Assembly: GCA_958418185.1 (NCBI GenBank)
Contig: CATZEP010000033.1
Span: 1 to 11,818 of the forward strand
Direction of reading: 5' to 3'
From: an uncultured Collinsella sp.
GTDB lineage: Bacteria; Actinomycetota; Coriobacteriia; Coriobacteriales; Coriobacteriaceae
Length of the DNA: 11,818 nt
Shown piece after piece: positions 7,371 to 11,818 of this stretch (position 1 is its first letter; every line of letters begins with the position of its first letter). The notes beneath the pieces are model-generated. The model saw nothing but the letters and a program-made list of their open reading frames with translations. It made no database searches and was not told where the DNA came from. Both the position numbers and the translations under genes were made by a program.

Positions 7371-8108
7371 ATGGATAACTATTTGGACTTGATGCGCGCT
7401 CGCCGCGAGCAGATTCTGGAGCGTTTTTATGCGGCGCTCGATCGCGCGGGCCGTCCCCACGATGCCGCGCGCCTGATTGCCGTCACCAAGACTGTTGGCG
7501 TCGATGAGACCGTTGCCGCTATCCAGGCGGGGTATCGCCATTTTGCCGAGAACCGTCCGCAGGAGCTCGTTCGCAAGCTTGCGGGTCTCGCAGAGCATCC
7601 GGAGCTACCCGAGGTGCGCTTCGATATGATCGGCAACCTGCAGACCAACAAGATCAATGCGGTTCTGGGCTCGGCCGAGCTGATTCATTCGGTGGGATCG
7701 CTGCATTTGGCTCAGGCTATCTCGAGCCGTGCGGTCCGCAAGATTGAGGCGGGCGAGCTTTCCGGCCCCCAGCGCGTGCTGATCGAGGTCAATGTGAGCG
7801 GCGAGGAGTCCAAGGGCGGCTTTTCGCCCGACGAGGTCCGAGACGCCGCAGGTGAGCTTGCGGAGCTTGAGGGAATTTGTGTGCAGGGCCTTATGACTAT
7901 GGCACCCCGGGGGAATAAGGATGTGGCGCGCCGCACTTTTGCCGGACTTCGCGAGCTAAGGGATGAGCTTGAGGCGACGCACTCCGATCTGAGCCTGCCC
8001 GAACTTTCCTGCGGCATGAGCGAGGACTTTGAGCCTGCCCTTGAGGAAGGCTCTACGCTCGTTCGCCTGGGCAGGGTAGTATTTAGCCCGGAGTTTGCAG
8101 TAAAATAA
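7371..8108 (+). CDS. yggS: YggS/YlmE family PLP-binding protein (PLP homeostasis)
   Basis: Members of this family (PLPBP) bind pyridoxal 5'-phosphate without a known catalytic reaction and balance free PLP and amino-acid pools. The 245-residue product has the TIM-barrel pattern: LIAVTK with the PLP-binding lysine at K40, HFAENRPQEL (58-67; commonly FGENRVQE), MIGNLQTNKI (86-95; commonly HFIGHLQ.NK), VNVSGEESKGGF, GLMTMAP, and LSCGMSEDFEPALEEGSTLVRLGR near the end, which supplies phosphate contacts. GGAGG at 7357-7361, 9 nt upstream, supports ATG 7371 over a start at 7287 that would sit inside the preceding hairpin. It is the ylmE member of the ylm cluster and is followed by sepF after 60 bp. 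Confidence 0.93.
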   Translation: MDNYLDLMRARREQILERFYAALDRAGRPHDAARLIAVTKTVGVDETVAAIQAGYRHFAENRPQELVRKLAGLAEHPELPEVRFDMIGNLQTNKINAVLGSAELIHSVGSLHLAQAISSRAVRKIEAGELSGPQRVLIEVNVSGEESKGGFSPDEVRDAAGELAELEGICVQGLMTMAPRGNKDVARRTFAGLRELRDELEATHSDLSLPELSCGMSEDFEPALEEGSTLVRLGRVVFSPEFAVK

Positions 8109-8168
8109 GGCTCTGAAGTGCGCACTGATTATCGGAGCGCCTGCACTAAACCGCGAGAGGACACAACC

Positions 8169-8894
8169 ATGGGCTTCCTTGACGAGATTAAAAATAAGAT
8201 GCACCTGGGCGGCCAGCAGGGTTACGACCAGGGTTATGGTCAGGACGACGACTACGGCTACGATGATGGCTATGACGACGGCTACCAGAACAACGGTTAC
8301 AGCGGTGCCTCGGGCGAGGGCTTCTATACCCAGGACGAGCCGAGTAACGGCCTGCTGGGCCAAACGCGCCGCGGTGAGGCCGAGTCGGTCGCCGTGTATA
8401 CGCGCTCCGGCCAGCTGGTCGGCGATGACTCGCGTCATGCAACGACGTACAATCCGCCGTCGCGTTCTCAGGATAGTGCCGCAGGCGGCTATCGCCCCGG
8501 CGCTTACGACACGCCGTCGAGTTATGCCGAGAGCGCCCGCGCTCGTGCCGCGGCACCTGCGCCCGCTTCTGCGCCGAGCGACGCCTCGGCCTATGCAAAC
8601 AACATCATTAACGCCACGCCGCAGCTGCCTGCCTATGTCCTGCGCCCTGAGAGCTATGACGATGTCGAGACCGTTGTCCGCCGCGTGCGCACCAAGCAGC
8701 CCGTTGCGCTGATTTTTGTTGGCGTTCGCACCGAGGTCGCCAAGCGTGTCCTGGACTTTAGCTATGGCTTTGCCTGCGGCCTGGGCGCTACAGTCAAAGA
8801 GGTGGGCGATCGCGTGTTTATGGTGCTGCCCGCCGGCTGCGAGGTCAAGGATTCGGACCTCAAGAAGCTGCGCGCCGACGGCTACCTTAAGTAA
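8169..8894 (+). CDS. sepF: Cell division protein SepF with long Tyr/Gly/Asp-rich linker
   Basis: SepF is a Z-ring partner and membrane anchor. In Actinobacteria, which lack FtsA, it is the main tether of FtsZ. The 241-residue product has three parts. The first is an N-terminal amphipathic membrane-binding helix (MGFLDEIKNKMHL, 1-13). The second is a long low-complexity region, with Tyr/Gly/Asp repeats at about 17-45 and an Ala/Pro-rich part at about 110-148. The third is the globular SepF domain (about 152-225) with YVLRPESYDDVETVVRRV and YGFACGLGATVKEVGDRVFMVLP. That domain dimerises and binds the FtsZ C-terminal peptide. A GAGAGG site 8 nt upstream supports ATG 8169. The linker is longer than in Bacillus SepF (about 150 residues). 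Confidence 0.93.
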   Translation: MGFLDEIKNKMHLGGQQGYDQGYGQDDDYGYDDGYDDGYQNNGYSGASGEGFYTQDEPSNGLLGQTRRGEAESVAVYTRSGQLVGDDSRHATTYNPPSRSQDSAAGGYRPGAYDTPSSYAESARARAAAPAPASAPSDASAYANNIINATPQLPAYVLRPESYDDVETVVRRVRTKQPVALIFVGVRTEVAKRVLDFSYGFACGLGATVKEVGDRVFMVLPAGCEVKDSDLKKLRADGYLK

Positions 8895-8915
8895 ACCCAA
8901 GACGAGGAGATTCTC

Positions 8916-9197
8916 ATCAACATCTACACCATTGTCCAGCTGGTCAACACGCTGTTCAACTTCTACTCCACACTTATTGTGGTCTATTGCTTTATGACGT
9001 GGATTCCCATGAAGCAGGGCGGCCTGCTGCAGGATATCGCCGCGGTGCTCGATAGCGTCTGCGGTCCGTGGCTCAACCTGTTTCGTCGGTTTATTCCGCC
9101 GATGGGCGGCGTTGATTTTTCGCCGGTCGTTGCGATTATTGCGTTGCAGTTGGTGCAGAGGCTGATTCTGCAGCTTCTTATAGGTATACTCGTATAG
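8916..9197 (+). CDS. yggT: YggT/YlmG family membrane protein, apparently starting at a non-AUG (ATC) codon
   Basis: YggT/YlmG proteins are small membrane proteins with two hydrophobic segments, and the family is linked to septum, nucleoid or plastid-division functions. From 8916 the product is 93 residues: hydrophobic segment 1 (about 3-28), the family WIP motif (29-31, often WFP), a loop with PWLNLFRRFIPP (51-62) and DFSP, and hydrophobic segment 2 (about 70-93). No in-frame ATG, GTG or TTG lies between the sepF stop and the middle of segment 1. The first GTG is at 8979 and would cut off most of that segment. GAGGAG at 8904-8909 sits 6 nt before ATC 8916, making an AUC start the best fit. 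ATT 8910 overlaps too closely with the Shine-Dalgarno site. The gene lies between sepF and divIVA, as expected for ylmG. The family call is strong and the exact start is uncertain. Confidence 0.8.
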   Translation: MNIYTIVQLVNTLFNFYSTLIVVYCFMTWIPMKQGGLLQDIAAVLDSVCGPWLNLFRRFIPPMGGVDFSPVVAIIALQLVQRLILQLLIGILV

Positions 9198-9198
9198 T
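9185..9198 (+). promoter_or_regulatory. Possible divIVA promoter -10 elements at the end of yggT
   Basis: TATACT (9185-9190) and TATAGT (9193-9198) are both close to the TATAAT consensus and lie 60-75 bp before the divIVA start. No convincing TTGACA-like box was found 16-18 bp upstream, so this is a weak call. The gap that follows holds a GC-rich self-complementary stretch (GGGCGCCCGGCGCC, about 9219-9232). Confidence 0.25.
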
Positions 9199-9259
9199 AC
9201 TGGCTCAGTAACTTACGTCGGGCGCCCGGCGCCAAGGCGATGATAAAGGAGAACTTGTT

Positions 9260-9937
9260 ATGGCTATTACCCCTGCTGACATCCAGGCTCAGACTTTCTC
9301 TGAGGCCAAGCGCGGCTATGATCCCGCCGAGGTCGACGTCTTTTTGGAGACGCTGTCCTCCGAGGTTGACGCTATGCTTGCCAAGATTGTCGATCTTAAG
9401 GGTCGTCTGACTGCCACCGAGCAGCAGCTTGCCGACACGCAGGCCCAGCTTGCCCAGGCTCAGGACGCTGCCGCTCAGGCCGTTCCCGCCGCTCCTGTGG
9501 CCGCTCCCGCACCCGACTTCTCCGCTCAGGAGCGCCAGATCTCCGCTGCGCTGATTGCTGCCCAGCAGACCGCCGAGGGCATCGTCAACGATGCCAACGA
9601 GAACGCTGAGCGCATCCGCAACGAAGCCGACGCCAAGGCCCGCGAGGTCATCCGTCAGGCCCTGACCGAGAAGCAGGCCGAGCTCGAGGAGATCGACCGT
9701 CTGAAGGCTTCCCGTGAGGAGTTCAAAGCCGAGTACCTCAAGCTCATCCAGCACTTCATGGACGATGCGCAGAATTCCTTCCCGTCCGACCTTATGGCCT
9801 CCACGCCGGTCGGTTCTGCGGCTTCTCCTGCAGTGACCGTTCCCGCCGCCGAGCCGCTGCCTGTCGCTGATCCGGTTGTCCCCGTGGCTGACCCCTTCGC
9901 CCCGATCGACAACTTTGCCGCCGACGACCTGGACTAG
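9260..9937 (+). CDS. divIVA: DivIVA/Wag31-family polar growth and septum-site protein
   Basis: DivIVA proteins bind curved membranes at poles and septa and recruit division or wall-growth machinery. The 225-residue product carries the conserved N-terminal lipid-binding domain: MAITPADIQAQTF then RGYDPAEVDVFL (18-29), followed by a first coiled coil (about 30-72). A Pro/Ala linker (75-87) comes next, then a second long coiled coil (about 88-172) rich in Glu, Ala, Gln and Arg. The C-terminal tail is disordered, rich in Pro, Ala and Val, and ends in acidic residues. The two coiled coils split by a linker resemble actinobacterial Wag31. AAAGGAG (9245-9251) lies 8 nt before the ATG. It closes the ylm cluster and is followed by a strong terminator. 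Confidence 0.94.
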   Translation: MAITPADIQAQTFSEAKRGYDPAEVDVFLETLSSEVDAMLAKIVDLKGRLTATEQQLADTQAQLAQAQDAAAQAVPAAPVAAPAPDFSAQERQISAALIAAQQTAEGIVNDANENAERIRNEADAKAREVIRQALTEKQAELEEIDRLKASREEFKAEYLKLIQHFMDDAQNSFPSDLMASTPVGSAASPAVTVPAAEPLPVADPVVPVADPFAPIDNFAADDLD

Positions 9938-9967
9938 CGCCAGAGCTACAATCTCGTGTCCTTAAGA

Positions 9968-9995
9968 GGAGCTCGCACCTGCGGGCTCCTTTTTT
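9968..9995 (+). terminator. Rho-independent terminator of the yggS-sepF-yggT-divIVA group
   Basis: A 9-bp stem (GGAGCTCGC 9968-9976 with GCGGGCTCC 9981-9989, one T-G pair) and an ACCT loop are followed by six T residues (9990-9995). It starts 31 bp after the divIVA stop codon. Confidence 0.92.
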
Positions 9996-10307
9996 AGTAG
10001 ATTTTTGGGATATGCCTTAATTTCTACCTTTTATCAATTTTATATACGGTGCTCCGCAGAGAGCCTGTCACAAGCTCGATATGCTTGAGAGACAATCCGA
10101 TGCGTCATTTCACATTGTGGGTGAAAGCCCCCGCAATCATTGACTAAGTTCGATATGTTCGAAATCCATATCACGTACATGGGTAATAACGGTATATGGA
10201 GGCTCGCAAGTAGTCAAAGTAACCGAACCGGGGCAGAAAGGTGCGCAAACAAACCGCGACGAACAGCTTCTTCCGCATTTCCTTAGGCAAGCGAAAAGAG
10301 GGATGGC
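9996..10307 (+). other. 312-bp non-coding, AT-richer region with small repeats
   Basis: No convincing gene was found here. A related sequence occurs twice: AAGCTCGATATGCTTGA from 10072 and AAGTTCGATATGTTCGA from 10146, sharing the core TCGATATG at a 74-bp distance. The first copy is itself a small dyad (CAAGC at 10071-10075 with GCTTG at 10083-10087). Between the copies, TTTCAC (10108-10113) and GTGAAA (10121-10126) form one possible hairpin, and TTGTGGG (10115-10121) and CCCGCAA (10130-10136) form a competing one. A TTGACT at 10140-10145 could be a -35 box but has no good partner. A 43-codon frame at 10155-10286 has no ribosome site. The stretch likely holds the promoter and leader of the following gene. 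Confidence 0.4.
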
Positions 10308-10736
10308 ATGATGGCCAAGAGCTACGTAAAGATTGTAATTGTTGTTCTTGCAGTTGGTCTTGCAATGGCGCTATGTGCATCGTTTGCGACGTATAGGTCC
10401 GAGCAGTCGTTTATTGATGGCGCTGAAAATGGGTTTGGCATAGACGGGATGTATGCCAGCGGTGATGCAATCAGGCCGTCTATGGCGATTCTTGCGGGCG
10501 AAGATATGGAATGGCAAATCTGTAATGCCGATGGCTCTTGTATGAGTGGTCGTTTGGCTGCAACAAGCGATCCGAATTCGTTTGATCTTCTCGACGATGA
10601 CGGAGCGGATTGCGGTTCTGTTCACCTGTCATATGCATCGCGAGATGGGATGGACGGCATTCTCTATGTCTCTCACAAGATTGGTGATTTCAAGATGCGC
10701 AGGACTAACCGCGTGCCGGCTTTTATTGAGGAATGA
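10308..10736 (+). CDS. Hypothetical small exported or membrane-anchored protein
   Basis: I do not recognise a named family. The 142-residue product starts with a basic N-terminus and a hydrophobic segment (about 8-27, VKIVIVVLAVGLAMALCASF) that is a signal peptide or a single membrane anchor. C23 is preceded by Leu, so it does not form a proper lipobox. The mature part looks like a small beta-rich domain with C72, C78 and C102 outside the membrane and a patterned end (GILYVSHKIGDFKMRRTNRVPAFIEE is the last segment, of which LYVS and PAF are typical of related-looking secreted proteins). Two starts are possible, ATG 10308 and the adjacent ATG 10311; AGAGGG (about 10297-10302) is 5 or 8 nt away. 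Its base composition is lower in GC than the division genes, and it stands alone, which suggests an accessory gene. Confidence 0.7.
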   Translation: MMAKSYVKIVIVVLAVGLAMALCASFATYRSEQSFIDGAENGFGIDGMYASGDAIRPSMAILAGEDMEWQICNADGSCMSGRLAATSDPNSFDLLDDDGADCGSVHLSYASRDGMDGILYVSHKIGDFKMRRTNRVPAFIEE

Positions 10737-10816
10737 TGGTTGCCGTGTTAGTCGCCTACAGCTCGGCCATGTATTCGTGAAAGCTGTTCCATCTGTATTC
10801 CAATAGGGAAGCGCGT

Positions 10817-10878
10817 GCGCCCTGGGCGCGAAAACGCCGAGCTCTGCGTGTGATAGGGCAGAACTCGGCGAAGGGCGC
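10817..10878 (-). terminator. Nested hairpin terminator downstream of the nitroreductase gene
   Basis: The inner hairpin pairs CGCCGAG (10835-10841) with CTCGGCG (10864-10870) and, inside it, TCTGC (10843-10847) with GCAGA (10858-10862). On the minus strand it is followed by four T residues (10834-10831), so it best fits termination of the minus-strand gene. An outer pair, GCGCCCT (10817-10823) with AGGGCGC (10872-10878), encloses it. The same outer left arm can instead fold with GGGCGC at 10824-10829. It lies between convergent genes, so it may also slow plus-strand transcription. Confidence 0.65.
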
Positions 10879-10914
10879 GTGGTAAAAAGGAGATTTTAGG
10901 GCATGTGCCAAAAA

Positions 10915-11445
10915 CTACTTGAGGAGGAAGTCGGAGAGGGGAATGGTGCGGGCCTCGCGATGCTCGGGATCGGCGATGTGGTCGGCAGGATAGCCGCAGA
11001 CGAGCATGTGATAGGGATAGACGCCCTCGGGTAGGTTGAACCGCTCTCGGGCTAGCTCGGGCTTAAAATGGCATACCCAACACGTTCCCAGGCCTTGCTC
11101 CTCGGCCTCCATCATCATTTGATCGCAAACAATCGAGGTGGCGATAGCGCTGGAGTTCATCTGGTCATAGGGGCGAACCCAAGCGTCGTCGGTAACGCTG
11201 CAAATGAGGAAGATGAGCGGAGCGCCAAAGATGGACCCATCACGAGCAAACCGAGGCTGACAAGCAGCCGCCTTCTCCAAAAGCTCGGGTGTATCCAACA
11301 CCATCACACGGGTTGGATGATTATTACAAGCAGAAGGAGCAATACGCCCAGCCTCAACAATGGCATCCACCACAGCCTGCTCCACAGCCCGAGCCTCAAA
11401 TTCACGACAAGAATACCGACCCCGAGCCAGATCCAAATACCCCAT
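10915..11445 (-). CDS. Nitroreductase-family FMN oxidoreductase
   Basis: Nitroreductase-fold proteins are homodimeric flavoenzymes that reduce nitro-compounds, quinones or other acceptors with NAD(P)H. The true substrate here is unknown. The 176-residue product shows the N-terminal flavin-phosphate motif RGRYSCREF (8-16), a second FMN contact region APSACNNHP (36-44), and the conserved EQGLGTCWVCHF (116-127) near the active site. The length is that of the short nitroreductase family. On the minus strand GGAGGG (11456-11451) lies 5 nt before the ATG (11445-11443), a firm start. It is convergent with the hypothetical gene to its left, and its terminator is the hairpin at 10817-10878. Family membership is clear, so no gene symbol is given. 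Confidence 0.88.
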   Translation of the reverse strand: MGYLDLARGRYSCREFEARAVEQAVVDAIVEAGRIAPSACNNHPTRVMVLDTPELLEKAAACQPRFARDGSIFGAPLIFLICSVTDDAWVRPYDQMNSSAIATSIVCDQMMMEAEEQGLGTCWVCHFKPELARERFNLPEGVYPYHMLVCGYPADHIADPEHREARTIPLSDFLLK

Positions 11446-11462
11446 ACGAGCCCTCCAAAGTC

Positions 11463-11574
11463 AACGAATCAATCCAAAGCAAAACAAAGGGTACCCAAAG
11501 CCCTATCCAGCCAAACACCCAACGAATGCCAAAGTGCTCAATTGGGTACTAAAGGCCCCTTCGGCCAAACCCCC
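11463..11574 (-). repeat. Diverged tandem repeat (two units of 54-58 bp) in the nitroreductase leader
   Basis: Two adjacent units begin with AACGAAT on the plus strand: 11463-11520 and 11521-11574. They share blocks in the same order: CCAAAG, GGGTAC, AAAG, a CCC run, GCCAAAC and CCC. On the minus strand each reads GTTTGGC, then GGGC, GTACCC, CTTTGG and TTCGTT, and the second ends 18 nt from the nitroreductase start codon. The region has a marked strand bias (G and T on the minus strand). It is not coding in any convincing frame. The repeat could hold paired operators or a leader structure. Confidence 0.5.
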
Positions 11575-11622
11575 ATTGCGCTATAACTATCAGCCAAAGT
11601 TCCAATGGTGGTGCATAAGGGA

Positions 11623-11701
11623 GCGGGCCCGACCACTAATAACCTTTTGAACGACTCTGCTTGCAGCCGGAGTGAAAAAGGTTATTAGTGGTCGGGCCCG
11701 C
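11623..11701. repeat. Large perfect inverted repeat, 26-bp arms with 27-nt loop
   Basis: Arms at 11623-11648 and 11676-11701 are exact reverse complements over 26 bp. Each arm has a GC-rich outer end (GCGGGCCCGACC) and an AT-rich inner end (ACTAATAACCTTTT in the left arm). The 27-nt loop includes CTGCTTGCAG, which can itself fold. No T-run follows the outer end on either strand, so it is not a standard intrinsic terminator. It lies between the DUF47 gene end and the nitroreductase leader. It may be a palindromic repeat element (MITE or REP-like), an RNA-stabilising hairpin at the DUF47 3' end, or a bidirectional transcription barrier. No target-site duplication is obvious at its borders. Confidence 0.8.
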
Positions 11702-11728
11702 GACCGGTGGGACACGTACCCCCCCCAA

Positions 11729-11818
11729 TTAACTGTTCTTCATGACAATCGAATCCACGACATCAGCCACATTCTCGCAGCAGTCGGCGCAGTACTCCAG
11801 GAAAGCATAGACGTCACG
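11729..11818 (-). CDS. DUF47 (PhoU-like) family protein, C-terminal end only
   Basis: Reading the minus strand from the right window edge gives 29 residues and a TAA stop (11731-11729): RDVYAFLEYCADCCENVAD followed by VVDSIVMKNS. The pattern of a helix with 'E.iaD.cE..aDv...iv.k' matches the C-terminus of DUF47/PhoU-like proteins. These usually accompany Pit-type low-affinity phosphate transporters. The start and most of the protein are outside the window. A run of eight C residues (11719-11726) lies 2 bp after the stop. The call rests on a short segment, and a PhoU-domain protein of another subtype is possible. Confidence 0.65.
   Translation of the reverse strand, partial: RDVYAFLEYCADCCENVADVVDSIVMKNS

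Noticed and set aside
10155..10286. 43-codon frame starting at ATG 10155
   Set aside because: It has no Shine-Dalgarno site, and its composition and lack of a recognisable pattern suggest chance.
10190..10300. Possible c-di-GMP (GEMM) or other known riboswitch before the 10308 gene
   Set aside because: Short pieces such as GCGCAAAC look suggestive, but the conserved order and the pairing stems of GEMM could not be found.
10171..10380. Minus-strand 69-codon frame over the start of the small exported protein gene
   Set aside because: It has no ribosome site or family pattern and overlaps the better-supported plus-strand gene start.
11594..11617. Eight-codon minus-strand frame with three histidines (MHHHWNFG) upstream of the nitroreductase gene, like an attenuation leader peptide
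   Set aside because: It has no ribosome site, lies far from the gene, and the downstream gene is not a histidine pathway gene.
11068..11650. Plus-strand open frames opposite the nitroreductase and its leader
   Set aside because: The products are Pro/Gln/Ser/Thr-rich without domain features, and the minus strand has a clear gene with a good start and FMN motifs.

Overview
The window reads as chromosomal DNA of a high-GC actinobacterium. The best fit is the class Coriobacteriia, with a Collinsella-like genus as the likely source. This rests on the gene set, the Actinobacteria-style division genes (FtsZ, SepF and Wag31-type DivIVA, with no ftsA between ftsQ and ftsZ), the strong Gram-positive Shine-Dalgarno sites and the protein flavour. 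The genus is an inference, not a database result.

Layout: (1) 1-1856 holds the 3' end of ftsQ, then ftsZ closed by a strong intrinsic terminator. (2) 1894-7320 begins with a promoter region carrying an 11-bp-period direct repeat. It continues with pgeF/ylmD overlapping pstS by ATGA, then pstC, pstA, pstB and phoU, a complete high-affinity phosphate importer with its regulator. (3) 7371-9995 returns to division and wall-growth genes: yggS/ylmE, sepF/ylmF, yggT/ylmG and divIVA, closed by another strong terminator. (4) 9996-10736 is a lower-GC accessory-looking stretch with a 312-bp non-coding region rich in small repeats and one small exported or membrane-anchored protein of unknown function. 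(5) 10737-11818 is read on the minus strand: a nested hairpin terminator, a nitroreductase, a leader with a diverged tandem repeat, a large inverted repeat with 26-bp arms, and the last 29 codons of a DUF47 (PhoU-like, Pit-associated) protein that enters from the right edge.

How the genes fit together: Gram-positive genomes often carry ftsZ-ylmD-ylmE-ylmF-ylmG-divIVA in a row. Here the same order is kept, but a pst-phoU cassette sits between ylmD and ylmE, and ylmD is translationally coupled to pstS. A DUF47 gene lies a few kilobases away, so two phosphate-related loci bracket the division/ylm block. The most notable observations are the Pho-box-like repeat in front of pgeF-pstS, the apparent AUC start of yggT, the 26-bp-arm inverted repeat and the tandem repeat before the nitroreductase gene. 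No CRISPR array, tRNA, rRNA, transposase or phage gene was seen.
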